The translations under genes were made by a program, and so were the position numbers. Shown piece after piece: positions 14,201 through 26,741 of a stretch of 64,000 bases of DNA. The stretch comes from Rotaria socialis (Eukaryota > Rotifera > Eurotatoria > Philodinida > Philodinidae). Every line of letters starts with the position of its first letter. Within the stretch, counting starts at the first letter, position 1. The notes beneath the pieces are model-generated. The model was not told where the DNA came from and made no database searches. It saw only the letters and a list, made by a program, of their open reading frames with translations. The stretch covers positions 149,318 through 213,317 of the forward strand of contig CAJNYU010001021.1 in the NCBI GenBank assembly GCA_905331475.1, read 5' to 3'.

Positions 14201-16278
14201 GGGTGGCCTACTGGAGTATTTACCGACAATAGAGCTTATGCTTACTGTACTAGAACCTAGCTCATTCAGAATTTATAATATGAAAATGAACTAGCTAGAT
14301 AATCACACCCATTCCGTATTTGAATATGCGATGTGATGAAGTTAGAAAATATTATTAATTTACAAAAAAATCAGAGTATTAGAACGTTGCCAATAAAAAT
14401 GTTAAACAAAAATATGAAAATATTCATTTTCAACATAATGTTACAAGGCTATTGACTCTTATTTTTATTTTTTCTGAGTGGCAAAATAGCCAATAAAAAT
14501 GAATCGTCTCACTAAGAAGTATTCTTTTTCTTGTATTAATTTATGGGCTGTTTTCACTGGGTTTCCATTTATGTTGACACACTCTGATAAGAAAAACATC
14601 ATTATAGTGGTTACTATTGCTTTATACTGAGGAGCGAAATAGTATTCAAATACTTGCAAACGATTAAAGTATCCTACAGACAACGTCTGAGGGATATTTT
14701 CGAATTTATAAAACATCCATGTTATTAACTGATCGATATAAGAGCAGTAGAGCGCTGTTTATCTTCTACGTTATATTTTTACTTAGTTTATCCATCGATA
14801 TGTCAAGTGAAGGGCCGCAGTTAACCAGTACGGCTCTTCATAAGACGAAATATGGTATTGATTGTGAAAGTTATGTCCGAAATTTCAGGTAGAAATTGCG
14901 AGATAATTGCATTGATATATTGTTCGAGATTCCATTTCAATGAAATTAATAATCATTGAAGCGACTAATGTAGATTTTATTAGGAATGCCTCTCGCTACT
15001 ATTCGGTTATTATTTAAATCAGATATTGAAATGAGATAAATTGAACATTTAGTAGACTTGATATGAGTAAATTATGTTCTATCATCCTATTAACGGATGA
15101 GGCAATAGTGTTCCATTAATTTTGTTTTTGATATTTCACTACAATGAAGGCTTTGATTTGATATTAAAATAATTGGTAGAGCATACAAGGGAATGAACAG
15201 ACGACAATTTTATTTAAAAAGATCATTGTTCAAATTTGACGTTCCAACGCGAAAACAAACTTTTGTCTGAATATCTGACAGATAAAATGTGTCTTATTCC
15301 AAACAATATCATTTGGCAATACACTCAATAATCTTTCTTTTTCATATAAAACATATAGCATCTGGTAGTCTCTCACTCAGAATAGAGTTTATTTTTCGAC
15401 TACTATCGCCAATAATGAAAATTCTGTGGCCTAGATGATATCTCAAAAGTGTTCGTTCGACTGTTATAAAACATGTAGAAAAGTTCTTTTTTTTCTACAG
15501 CAATAGCATTCTATCCTTACATATTAAAATATAGATTAGACGAATAAAAAGATAAACTGTCTAATTATAGAAAGTGTTTCTAAAGTCAAACAATTTGCTC
15601 ATTAAAACTAAAAAAAAGTCAAGTCTCTACGACATTTCATCTCAGAGTTATATCAAAAACAAAATTCATGCCAAAAGTTTTGCCCAAGCCGTTAGTTTGA
15701 ATTAATTTTTTTCTGGACTAGGGACTGGATCGAATTTAGTACAAATATATACCTTACTTTCAGTAGAGTAAGGAAACATTTATGACCAATATAAAAAATA
15801 TAAATTTATTTCACATTATGCGCAAAACAAGTTGATTCATTTTTTTGTTTAATTAATAAAATTCCAGGAGAATTTCTACGCAACATTTGTGAAAAAAATT
15901 ACATTAATGCACATGATTCCATAATTTGATTCTTATTTTACGTCGTCAGATATGAGAAGGCAAAAACAATATAAATTCATTTATTTTAATGTAAATTAGT
16001 TAGTTTTTATGAATGTACATAGCCACAGTGGTTATGTGGATGCAGCTAACACAACGACAAATGTAAATACTCAGTTGCTTTCTCTTCCCAATTTGAGTTA
16101 TAAGTAGTTAGAATAAAAGGTCTACTCTTGTAACGATTGTTTTGATTAATAGGGTACTCGACAATACCTATTGTGGTTTCTAATTATTGCCAGTTGGGAT
16201 CTTGTTAATGCATTTCCGACCACTGAGAGTATGTTTTACATTACACGACCTGCTTTTTCAAAAAAATGTTCACACTAA
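8220..16278. other. 8-kb gene-poor region
   Basis: No gene recognised. A minus-strand open frame of about 173 codons (11321-11842) has no domain, lacks an ATG start and shows no supporting exon structure. A dispersed repeat copy lies at 10195-10271, and a short block near 10470-10515 resembles the CTCCCC/GGGAGT motif of the element nested at 7.6 kb. No tRNA or other RNA gene was recognised. Confidence 0.5.
10195..10271. repeat. Dispersed repeat, copy A (pair with 23405-23475)
   Basis: This stretch shares an ordered series of motifs with 23405-23475: GGATACAGCGA, then GTACAT, then AAGTGA, then CCGTAACGGTAAA, ending in GTTAC. The similarity is clear but diverged. The function is unknown; it is probably the end of an old transposable element. 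Confidence 0.6.
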
Positions 16279-17297
16279 ATAATAGAAATTTCACCGATAA
16301 AAAACTCGTTTGAGGAACTTCGAGAACGTTACCGGCGTGACGCAAAGAATACGATCACTTGCGATGCTTCTTGCACATGTCAATGCAGTTCAACCGGAGC
16401 GCCACAAACAAGTGAAGTAACATCAGTTGGCACAACATCATCAACCACATCAACAATAAGTTCTACAACAACAACATTAACAACATCGACATCGACACCA
16501 ACAACAAGTACTTCGACGACTAGTACNNNNNNNNNNNNNNNNNNNNNNNNNNNNNNNNNNNNNNNNNNNNNNNNNNNNNNNNNNNNNNNNNNNNNNNNNN
16601 NNNNNNNNNNNNNNNNNNNNNNNNNNNNNNNNNNNNNNNACTTCAACAACAAGTACCTCGACGACTAGTACGAGTACCAGCACTACCAGTTCTACAACAA
16701 GCACTTCAACAACAAGTACCTCGACGACTAGTACGAGTACCAGCACTACCAGTTCTACAACAAGTACCTCGACGACTAGTACCAGTACCAGCACTACCAG
16801 TTCTACAACAAGCACTTCAACAACCAGTACCAGTACCAGCTCAACAAGCACTTCAACAACTAGTACTAGTACAAGCACCACAAGCACCTCAACTACAACA
16901 ACAACGACGACGAGCACGACTACTACTCGCTGTCCTGATATATGCTGGTTACAAAATTGTGAAACTGGAAATACAGCTGCGATACCTTGTCCGAATACAA
17001 CTTGTGCAACTATCATAGTTCCAACAACAACAACAACGACCACTGTCGCTTCGCTGGTATCGGACTGCTCGGCTCTTCAAGCTGAACTCACACGGGTGAA
17101 ATTAGGTTTAGGTATTGGCTTAGGTTCTGGTATGGTGATAACCAGTGGGTTAGCGGCGAGTAGCTATATTTATTTTACAAGACGGTAAGATCATTGTTCT
17201 TCTCACAACCAACATATATGTTGAACTATCTTTCTGGTTTAGTCTTGCACAATTACCATCACCAGGATTTATAGGAAGAGAACAATTCATTTCGTGA
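16279..17297 (+). CDS. Mucin-like Ser/Thr-rich membrane protein, partial with assembly gap
   Basis: The plus-strand frame is open from 16279. It reads a Cys-rich segment (CDASCTCQCSS), then a long Thr/Ser tract with TSTTSTSTTS-type repeats, then a second Cys cluster (CPDICWLQNCETG, CPNTTCAT), a Thr run and one probable membrane span rich in Gly and Ala ending FTRR. A GT-AG intron (17185-17242) replaces an apparent stop and adds a short tail ending FIGREQFIS. The architecture fits a heavily O-glycosylated surface protein; the family is not recognised. The N-terminal exon and start codon are not identified. The coding frames on either side of the run of Ns (16527-16639) differ by one, so the gap length is probably an estimate. 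Val-rich frames on the other strand are shadows. Confidence 0.7.
16527..16639. other. Assembly gap (113 N) in the mucin repeat
   Basis: A run of undetermined bases inside the Thr/Ser repeat tract, probably a collapsed tandem repeat. Confidence 0.98.
16640..16915 (+). repeat. Tandem coding repeat of the mucin tract
   Basis: Imperfect repeats built on ACAACAAGTACCTCGACGAC and AGTACCAGCACTACCAGT, coding for Thr/Ser. Identical blocks recur with a period of about 60-70 nt, which explains the adjacent gap. Confidence 0.85.
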
Positions 17298-20200
17298 TGA
17301 TAACGTACTCTCACGGTGAAGCGATTTTGATTTTGACTTTTTTATATGAAGAAGCGAAGCAATCCAGCAAAGAGCAATGTTTTTTATGCCGTGATTTCAT
17401 TTTACTCAAGAATATGTTACTATTAAAATAACACTACTTTCAATTTTACTTAGAGTACAGCATTTCGACAACTTAATTTTTTATAATGTGTGTTCCAGAA
17501 TTATTTATACTAATAAATAGTAGTCAGTGTCTAATTTTGAAATATATTTTTATATCTGTGTAGCTGTTGAATTCTATATTTTATTTAATAAGCGGATAAC
17601 ATGACTTTCTTTGAAGAAAATATCAACCGAAGGATCAACAATCGTCGATAACAGAGATGGACGTGGCAGCTAAAAGTTGCATCCCACCCCACGCGTGAAA
17701 TATGTTTGTTTTAGGAGCAATCTTTTTACAGGCACTTTTTAGAGCTAATTTTTTTATTATTTGATATCAAAAGTCTTAAATTAACCAATTGTATATAGTT
17801 TCAAAGTAGAAAACTATAAGAATAATAGAAAAAAAAAACAATAACAATCAATCATATTTTGAAGTTATTTTCCGTATTCTTTAAGTTTTTTTAACAGTTG
17901 GGAATCGAAGTCAGAGAAATAATTTTAGATTCTTTTACATATTGAGCATTATTTAGACAATTCTTAGATGAAGATAACGATGGAGACATAACAAAGTGTT
18001 ATAAGTATCAGGAACGTCTAAAAAATTATTTTCTGTATCACCTTCAACAGTAGTTATATATGAACTGAACAAAAATATACATAAGCTATCATGAAAGGAA
18101 GCAAGTCTTAATGGAACATAAGCATTCTGTAAATATTATTAGATAAATAGAAATAGCATCAATTAAAATATGGGTATATGCATGAGACAACAAAAATATG
18201 GCTGACTGTAAAAATATCGAAGGAGGAAATGTTGACAAAATAATATCAACATGAAAAATAATCAGTTAATGTTTAAGAGAGTTGTCAATAGTAGAGTGGT
18301 TCGCGGAACAAGAATAGAAGCGAATTCTTTCTCTTAAGCTTCGGTTTGATCTGAGCGGCGAAATTTAAACACAAAAGCAGTGGATAATAAGAAATAGTCA
18401 CATTTAGTCAGTCGAGATATCAGCTGGTAGGTATCGTCATTGAATTAGTGTAAAAATCTTTAAAAGAAAATCTCGAACTCAGAAGTTTCGAAAATAAATA
18501 TGAGAAAGACGATGTCTCGCCCTATAACACTTAGTTTGTTCAATATGAAATGAAAATTAAATAACTTGAATAACTAGCAATCTTACTAATTTGAATTACG
18601 AGCCTGGTTCATTATTATTATATCAGAATGTATCGATAAACACCAAGAAAACGTTGCAAATACAGTCCAAGAAAATAATTTCCCTATGATATAACTTTTT
18701 CCACTAATAATGTATAAAAGCTAACTATCAGCGCTGTTTTGTGTGTATGATAACGTATCACTGCCAAACGTTTCCTTTTTCTTGCGTTCTTCATTCTTTA
18801 CAACAACTACAGCATTTTAAATATCCATCATAAATGAAATTTCAGAATTCGAAATGAATGTCTATATCAGAAAATGTTATTGTATGTAAATTAGAAAAAT
18901 TATTAAGATTAACTGATTTTAATATTTCATGAACAGATTCAAGGCATTTTTATTTCATTCTTCTTTCTAGCATACATTCAACAATTATTCTTGCTGATAA
19001 AAAATATCCTCTGTATAAATATTTAGTACCTGTTGGAGGTTTTATGTTTAGTAAAAGTGACTTTTCACACGCTCTCCAGTGATGTTTGTCTTTACGTGAC
19101 CATGCAATTGAAAAATTATGTAATGAAAGTATGCTTCTCAAAGAGTCGCTCTTTGCTAAAATATCATGTAATTTTAGAGGAGTACATTAATTCGTTCAAT
19201 CACAAATGGTCACTAAATGCAAAATTCAAATGGCAATTTAGTTAAGCGTGCGCAAAATAGGATGGACAACAAATTAACATCATACTTATTCTCATTGAAT
19301 TTTGTAGATTTCATTAAAAAAAAAGTTTTATTCTGAACACTTCACAGTTGATGACGAAGCAATTTGTTTTAGTAGAAAATATATATCAATAACCACATCA
19401 AATACAAGTTTGTTCCACTTGATTTTTATACTGACACTTTTTCGTTAGAACTAGTAAACCGATAGGGCATTCCTATTAGAATACATATATGAACCATTAT
19501 TAGACTTGTGAACAGTTCGTGAATGGAGAACTAGTTCATCTAGATCTATTTAAAAGTTGTATGGCATTTGTTTGAGTGTCACTCAATGATATTTATCACG
19601 TCTGGTAATATTATGTTTGTGATTTTTGTCAAGGTCTGCAGACATAGAAGAGAGAGAACACCTATAGTGTCACCCTATATACTTCATGAATCGTTTTTAA
19701 TCGTGTTTCACAATGGATGTTTTATTTTTCTAGTTACCGACAAATATCAGAAAATGCAACATGAAAAATTGAATTGACGATCAAAAGGAGAGCTCATGAA
19801 CAGTTAAAACATGCTGCTGGGCCAAAACCGAAAAACAGCCGACGACGAAATTTTAGTGTCTCTCAAGAACCGGTTTAATACCGTCCCTTTATTTAATGTT
19901 TTCTGTTGTAGCAAGTAACTTCTCCTGATGTCTTTCTTGTAGCATATTTAGCCATATGCATTAGAAATCAAATATGATAATCAGTAGCCAATAAATCTTT
20001 GCGTTTAGAAAACAAAGTTTGTTAACACAGCCCTTGACATGCTAAAATGTGGAACTCACATATTCCTAACCATCTAGACGCTAATTCATTATTTTTATTT
20101 TTTATTCAACTTGAAGGATTTTTAACAGTCAAGTGTAATAATTAAAATGTTGCACGATGTGGACTTCTTAAATTAGGCATAGTAGGTATAGCTGTACGTA

Positions 20201-20569
20201 GGAGTATAAAAAAAAGCATGTATGGATAATTTACGAACTACTTTAAATACTATTGGTTTAACCGGAAGATATTGCGAACAGTAATTTTATTAACAATATT
20301 CAAGATGTGGCTATTCGTATTGCTGATATTATTATATATGATATATAGAATAGTTAAATATTTAAAGTGTATTTTCTTATGATTTCAGCAACTTGTTCAA
20401 GCTTTCTATTCAATGAAAAAGTATGAATTTCAGTAAAATGACATTTTGGTGTGAATACTTGTATAATAATTTGAATAATCTCTACATTCACACACTCAAG
20501 AGAATAAAATCGAAAACATTTGAAGGGAAAAGTTAAACGAAAAATATCCAGATTTAACACGTAGGTAAA
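17298..20569. other. Intergenic, nothing firm
   Basis: AT-rich sequence without a supported gene. A short motif around 20028-20066 (GCTAAAATGTGGAACTCACA preceded by CAGCCC) recurs near 62035-62075, so it belongs to a low-copy dispersed repeat. Confidence 0.5.
20028..20066 (+). repeat. Short dispersed repeat shared with 62 kb
   Basis: The 20-mer GCTAAAATGTGGAACTCACA preceded by a CAGCCC motif is found here and near 62054-62073 in the same orientation. It is too long to be chance in a window this size, although the flanks diverge quickly. Confidence 0.6.
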
Positions 20570-21030
20570 ACTAGCACCGGATTCGCATCTGAATCTGTGT
20601 TAGTTCTAAAATCACTTGTGTTGGGTACAGAATTTGATTCTCTATCGATTGGTACTTCTCACAATAGGGCTTCTCGACCAAAAAATAGTATATGTTGTCC
20701 GTATTCTCTTCTAAACCTGCGTTGGATTTCTAACCAGTTGTGTAAAATGCAGAGTTCTGACCTCTATCCACTGGCAACTTTCTTAGTAAGGATTGTCGAT
20801 TGAAAATGGGGGTTTAAGACTGAAATACTGGGTCTCACACATATTTTCTGCGGCATAGTTAGTCCGAATCCGTTTCTGAACTTATGTTAGCTCGCTAACT
20901 TATTGTGCTGCATGTAGAATTTCAACCTCTATCCACTGGTACCTGTCAAACTGTGTGTTGCCTATCAAAAATATAGATTTTCAGCCGAAACACTGGGTCG
21001 AATGTGGGTTCTCAAGAAGTTATCCACACC
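20570..21030 (+). repeat. Dispersed repeat with internal tandem copies, inverted partner at 27.85-28.04 kb
   Basis: It contains GGATTCGCATCTGA, TTAGTTCTAAAATC, TCTATCGATTGGTA and ACTGGGTCG in order; the same series appears on the other strand at 27845-28040. Within this copy the TCTATC-ATTGGTA...GTCGA unit is repeated about three times (near 20640, 20760 and 20930) with a period of 120-180 bp, whereas the other copy has it once. The internal frames have no recognisable protein. It is probably a non-autonomous transposable element. Confidence 0.75.
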
Positions 21031-21629
21031 CGCATTCTCAAATTCTCTGCTTTCGTTGAACTTAAACTGTTTAGATCTTGGAAGATTTCTTTATTTCGCT
21101 AAGAGATCTTTTCAAATCTATTTTAGTTTAAGACAATGCCGAGCAAAAGCTACTTGATGATACCCTTGAGAAAGGTCGACGTTATAGATGTGGCTGTCTT
21201 TTTCGTGGTACACGCCCACGTCCACACTAAAATCGCCGCAAGTATTTTGCATGAAAAAATAAGACTAACGCCTTCACTCGGTGGTATCTGTTTGAGCAAC
21301 GCAACAGATTTAACTGACTTAACTGTCAAGTTAGATGGTTAACAACTCAGATGGGGCTAATTAATCGAGTCACCATTAAACAAGGTAGCGTTCATCCGAT
21401 GGATCAGCTGACCTTTTTCTGAAAGTAATCCTGCGCTATCACTGTTAGATAGGGAGCTTGGACTTCTTGGAAACTCGATCCGCCAGAGTCAAAAATTAAT
21501 TTTATCGGGCTATGGTTCAGATATTTAGATTTTGTCGGGTCCGCGTCTATATCCATATTTATCTTCAGGCCCGGTCTACATTAAGCTTTGAATCTGAATA
21601 AAACTATATGAGAAACGCCAGGGAAAAAA

Positions 21630-21803
21630 AGCGAGACTCTCATATTTCTAAAGTAGGGTGGGAGAACAGGTGGAGTACAGTGACGTATATCTGGAGTACA
21701 CCTGAAGTAGATCTCTTCTATATTTCCACTGTACTTCCATCGTACACCCGCTATAATTCGCTGTACTCATATTGAACTCCACCTATAATCTCGCTGTTTC
21801 CTC
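21630..21803. mobile_element. Small MITE-like element rich in GTAC motifs
   Basis: It begins near GCGAGACTCT and ends near ATAATCTCGC, a short inverted pair. Between them lie GGAGTAC, AGTACAC and inverted GTACTTCC/GTACACC motifs. The composition resembles the outer element at 60628-61032, so the two may be relatives. Confidence 0.45.
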
Positions 21804-22474
21804 CTTGGAGAAATGGCAACAAAAAAATTTCACATCATGTTTTTCGCTGTGTGTAACAACTGGTTGGGTACATCATCGTCAAAAATTGAGATCAACGAAA
21901 CTCCTCTACAAACGTGCTACTGGCTTTCGGCGATGAGCATATTGACCTAACAAATAAATATTTATAACTTTGACCCTTAGTTCTGTCATGCAGACAAAAG
22001 TCTCGAATATCAGTGAAAAAATCAGATCTGGACGAGACACAGTGAGGATTAATTCCGTGTTCAAATATTAAGTTCTTTTCGGATGTTAATTCTGGCCCAT
22101 GTTTAAAAGACCGTGATCCCACAACTTTCTATAGTGAGACGGACTTCGAATAATATGTGTGATATAATTCAATTCTTGGTTCAATGTACAAATGCCAGAA
22201 TAGAAAATTCCTCAAAACATTATCAGTCTCAGTTTATAAACCAGGGATTCCCTTAAATGAACACATGGTTTTACATACATACACTGAAAAAAAGGTTCCA
22301 TGCGGAACCTTTTAGTACCAAAAATGGTTTCGTGCGTGCTACGGAACTTAAAAAAGATTTCGACATTTGCAACGAAATCTAAACCTTTTGGAAGTTTCGT
22401 AGACTTTCATCGAAACCTTAAAAAAAATATCCTACACTCTTTATAAGTCTTTTGAAAGCAGATTAGGTCCATAC

Positions 22475-23014
22475 CAGCCGCGGAGCCAGGAGGGGCCTAG
22501 GGGGGCTCAGCCCCCCTCCCTAGCGGGATTTTAGAAGATACATTTTTTAGTATAAATATGTATTACTGTTTCCAATTTAACGTTTTAGCAAGTGCTACCA
22601 GCTAGCGAACTCGAAAACCCAGGAAAAAGTGAACAAATTTTCAGAATCTTCAAAAAAATCCAGAAAAATTGTCAAAATTCCCACAAGCACTAGAAAAAAT
22701 TTCCACACTTCCAAAAAAGTCCAGAAAAAGTTTTCAAGTCCTCATTAAATCTGGAAGCAATCCAGCAAAATATTTTAAATTTCCCGAAAAATCCAGACAA
22801 GCTTTCAAAATTCTCAAAAAAATCCAGCAAAATTTTCAGAATTCTGAAGAAATCCTAAAAAATTTTCAAAATCCCTCAAAAACTACAAAAAGACTTTTAA
22901 AATCCTGAAAAAGTCCAGAAGAATTTTCAAAATCCGAAAGATCTGGCAACACTGTTCCTAAAGCACGCTTTTAAAAGTGACCCCCCCTAGTCCAAAGCCC
23001 TGGCTCTGCCACTG
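22475..23014. mobile_element. hAT-like MITE nested inside the 22.28-23.09 kb element
   Basis: The ends are CAGCCGCGGAGCCAGG (22475) and the complement of CAGTGGCAGAGCCAGG (ending 23014). The flanking 8-bp target duplication has one mismatch: GTCCATAC (22467-22474) and GTTCATAC (23015-23022). G/C-rich blocks (AGGGGGGCTCAGCCCCCCT) sit near the left end. The interior, about 22625-22930, is a degenerate tandem repeat of a 25-30-bp unit around AAAATCCAGAAAAATTTTC. The end sequence resembles that of the 7.0-kb element, so they belong to the same broad family. Confidence 0.85.
22625..22935 (+). repeat. Degenerate minisatellite inside the MITE
   Basis: About ten imperfect copies of a roughly 27-bp unit, AAA-TCCAGAAAAATTTTCAAAAT. 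A frame of about 79 codons across it is a by-product (repeated Lys/Phe/Ser) and not a gene. Confidence 0.75.
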
Positions 23015-23404
23015 GTTCATACAAAATCTCTAAGAAGATTTCGATTTCGTTGCAAATTAAGTTTCGCGTGGAAGCTTTTTTTTGAGTGTAGCTAACTGTT
23101 GTCTGTACTTTTCTGCGTCACCGTTCGACCCAGATAAAACTTGCTAAACTCGTTTTCCGTGCTCTCAGTGTTTCTAATCAATTCATAACCGGAATGTTGC
23201 GCTCCATATTATCAATGTGACGAACATAGAGAGTATCGCCTATGCCCGTCGGCATGATGGTGTATTATGTCATCTGCACATCTCTAGTCGTGTATTTCCT
23301 TTAGTTACATTCCCTTATATATGCGAAAGCGATCACACTTGGGCGGATATAGACAAAGAGGGAACGGTCACGCAATAGAACAATGAGAGTTGATCAGGTC
23401 AATG

Positions 23405-23475
23405 CACAAACATAGGATACAGCGACGAGGATAAAGTACATAAAGTGAGCCGTAACGGTAAATACCGTTACAATA
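23405..23475. repeat. Dispersed repeat, copy B (pair with 10195-10271)
   Basis: It shares GGATACAGCGA, GTACAT, AAGTGA and CCGTAACGGTAAA in the same order with 10195-10271. Both copies end in a self-complementary stretch, here GTAACGGTAAATACCGTTAC. Confidence 0.6.
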
Positions 23476-23627
23476 TCTCCGCACTGAAACTAGAGCTCTC
23501 CTGAGCGAACAAAAGAATACAAAGAAAACAAAAATTTAATTATGCCATGTGAAAGAGAAAGAGAAAACAAACGCCTTCACTATACAATCAATTCAAAAAG
23601 CATTAAATTTTTAATTTATAACAAAGA

Positions 23628-23658
23628 ATTCATTTTCATTTTCATTTTCATTTTCAAT
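23628..23658 (+). repeat. ATTTTC microsatellite
   Basis: About five copies of the hexamer ATTTTC. Confidence 0.9.
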
Positions 23659-25046
23659 TTTGTTCTACTAGTCAGTTAAAATATAATTTCGTTAGCCATA
23701 ATTTGAGCATTCATTAGGCTTCAATTGCCTTGTTATAATATTCTTCATGAGTACTTTTAAGAGTTCATTGTAAATATTTCTGTTGTCTCTTGACGAAGAT
23801 TCAGCGTTCTTAAAAACATTTTCTCCAGCCATTCTTTTTGGACATTTTTTTGGTTTTGATTTATGTGAATATTTTCGTGCGATCAATTTTCATTAATGCC
23901 TGTTACTTCATAGCAATGGACGAAGATGCCATCCGATAAAAAGCCACGCAATAGAAGTAGGAACTTCCAAGTCATGCTTCTCAGACAGTTGAGTCGATAT
24001 CATGCGGTCGGTAGGTCGTTCTCGCAATTGTAATTTTTTTAATTAATCAATTTCGTTTAATTCATATTTTATTCTAATTTATTTAATTCATATTTTATTC
24101 AAAATCATTTAATTCAATTTCTTTTTAATTCATTCTATTCATTTTATTTAATTCATAATATTATTCAATTTTGTCTAATTTTTGACATATATTTGCCAAC
24201 ATTTGTCCACCAGAGACCGCACCGCTTAATCTGTTGAGGAAGCCAGATATAATATAAAGCCTTCATCCCAGTTGCTGTTTCACATTTATTGGGAGTATTT
24301 GATCGCCATACAGGGCACTTAACGTATTAAATAATGAGTGAATTAAGAAATGATAAAGAGGAAAACTAAGAACGGATGTGCAACTGTTGAAGCATCTTTG
24401 ACAAAATTTATAAAAAAAAAGGGTGTGGGTGTGGCTGTGAGTTACCAATTCAGATGGTTACCAAGTCACATGGGGTTAATTAATCAATTCATTGTTAAAG
24501 TAGTTAGTTAGAATAAAATTCTATATCTAACATGGATCAGATTTTATTCGATATTTTCCGGTTAAAATTTTTATTCGGCGAAGTTGGAGTCGGCTAAAAT
24601 CAATCGTCAGCGAAAACAAAATTCTGCGAAATTTTAATAATTCATGTAAACGACTGTATTTTTTCGATCTGAAATAATATTATGGAGGGCAAATAAAAAG
24701 TTTTTTCAGCGTCATTAATATTTACCAGATTCTGACATCGTTACATAGTAAAAAAATGTTTAGTGGAAATATAGGGAGTCTGGCCGATATTGATTCACGA
24801 GTGTAAGAAAGAGAGAGGATGCAAAAAATAAAAAATACATGTTTTGAATAGAAATTTTCTTCGAACAACTTCACATCTATGTTAATGGCGTTATCATTTT
24901 TTCCCTTTTCCTTTTTGATATTTGCTAGCGTATAGTGTGATTCGAAATAGGTGGTTATTTTCGAGTTAGTAAAAGCGCAAGAAGAAATTTAACCGAAAAA
25001 CTTTGTATAACTCAAAGTAGAAATTTTTTGCAGATTGATTACAATA

Positions 25047-26741
25047 ATGAGGAAGTATTTGCTCTTACATCTATTACTGTTCTGTTTAATGAAATATTCA
25101 TCAGCAAATCTTGTCGATGGGATATTCACATTATCCGGGTCATTTACTAGATCATTTCCAGTTATATATCGAGCTTTAACTCGCGATACAAGAATTCAAT
25201 TGAAAGTTAATTGTGATCACTTATTTCCAAATATTAAACGATATCAACATCATAGAAAAGCAAAAATTCAAATACACGGTCGGATCGGACGTGTCGTTAG
25301 ATGTTCATCATCGGAATTTTATCATATTTCGCCAATGGGTTTAGTATTGAAAGATAGTAGTCTCAAAGTACGATCAATCTACGGGACCCGTTATGATGCG
25401 TTATGGGATGAGCTGGAGCAGATATGGTTTACAATGCAAGAAATAGATTGTAATTATCCAAGTGAATTATACGTTGATAAATTAACGGATATAAAAACAC
25501 CAGAAAACAAGTCCGAAGATTCATACGAAATACGAAGCCAGGTGATTATAAATCGATCTAGAACTCACTATAAAGAGTTTTAATTAAATTCTATATTTAA
25601 AGATTTTAGATACTTCGAAAGATCGACATCATCTTCCTGACAATGAATCACAAATAAACCAAGGTAATGCGACAACAAAATTAACAACTGCTGTAAGTAA
25701 ACTAGCAAATCAAATATTACAAACATGGGCTGATGGTCATTATTTTATTGAACTTTTTACACCAAAGCCTGCTAGATCACTCATTTTTTATACTAATATT
25801 AATGTTACAATCTCAATGAAAAATCGTCGTGCTGGTTATATGACAGCAGATGAGTATCCACTCTTAATCATGCACCGTGTTATGAGTAGTATCTATTCCA
25901 TTTACGCTATTGTATTTCTTATTTGGTGCATACTACTTTGGCAAAAGTTACATCGAATTCATTTTTATATTGGGGGCGTTATTTTTATCTGTATGATTCA
26001 ACATACAATGTATTTAGTTGCATATGAGACTGCGAATCGATATGGGTAAATAATTGAATAAAAAGCAGCGAAATAGATAAAAAATTTTTTTTTTAAATTT
26101 AGACATAAAGTTAACTTTTTTATTGTTAGCGCTGAAGTTATATCATGTTTACAACGTACCGCAATACTTGCACTTTTCACTATGATTACGCTTGGCTATG
26201 GTATAATCAACTCACATTTAGGACCAACAAAACTAAAACTATTTGCTATGAGTATACTCTATTTTATTATTTATATAATTGAAGGATTACTCCGTTTGAC
26301 TATAGAGCTTTTGGATCTGTGGTTTATAAAATTTTCGGTATATGCATTATTATGGGCTATGACTAGCAAATTTTTGTATTCGATATTGAAAAATTGCATT
26401 ATAAGAATAAGGGAATTGCGTTCGATAAACAATACTTTTAAACTAAATATTTACCGATATTTTCGAAATACATTCATATTGGCTATGATTACAAATGCAT
26501 CAATGAACGTTTGGTTAATAACAAGATTGTTTATTACCTCATGCATAGCAGATGTTGAAAGAAGTTGGGTAAATTGTGTCTTGTTTTTCCCTTTGCTGAA
26601 TAAAATTAATTAATTTAGGTTGATCCTACATTTCCTGACATGCCTTATTCATTAATACTTATTGTCGTCATGTTTTTATTTCAATCATCAGAAAATCTAT
26701 TGGACAATAGTGGCGAAGACGAACAGATCTGGTATAATTAG
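25047..26741 (+). CDS. TMEM87 family Golgi seven-helix membrane protein
   Basis: Four exons are inferred: 25047-25541, 25603-26045, 26103-26568, 26619-26741; the joined frame is 509 codons. Residues 1-21 form a signal peptide (MRKYLLLHLLLFC). A lumenal domain follows, then a seven-helix block. Family landmarks include DEYPLLIMH before helix 1, a segment aligning with the IQFWIGAVIF region (here IHFYIGGVIF), ITLGYGI, IIEGLLRL and IYRYFRNTFILAM. In other animals TMEM87 proteins sit in the Golgi and have roles in retrograde traffic and mechanosensation or ion conduction; the exact activity is debated. The true start is the ATG at 25047, 13 nt after a TTTTTGCAG acceptor, which suggests a trans-spliced or 5'-UTR-spliced transcript. 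The acidic cytoplasmic tail is shorter than in vertebrates. Confidence 0.88.

Larger units (their letters stand above)
22280..23090. mobile_element. MITE with TACACT-type inverted ends, interrupted by a second element
   Basis: The left end TACACTGAAAAAAAGGTTCC (22280) is inverted at the right end, whose complement reads TACACTCAAAAAAAAGCTTCC (ending 23090). The body has repeated GTTTCG and GAAACC motifs. It is split by the hAT-like element at 22475-23014. A relative of the outer element lies at 60711-60990. Confidence 0.75.
23091..25032. other. Intergenic with dispersed repeat and simple repeats
   Basis: It holds a dispersed repeat copy (23405-23475), an ATTTTC microsatellite (about 23628-23658) and a run of diverged TTTAATTCATATTTTATTC units (24040-24180). 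No gene recognised. The last bases, TTTTTGCAG at 25025-25033, are the acceptor before the TMEM87 start. Confidence 0.5.

Noticed and set aside
16380-17043. Long Val-rich open frames on the minus strand
   Set aside because: They are the reverse of the Thr/Ser mucin repeat, and one runs through the gap. The plus frame has Cys clusters, a membrane span and an intron; the minus frames have none.
22669-22908. 79-codon Lys/Phe/Ser frame
   Set aside because: It lies within the minisatellite of the nested MITE.
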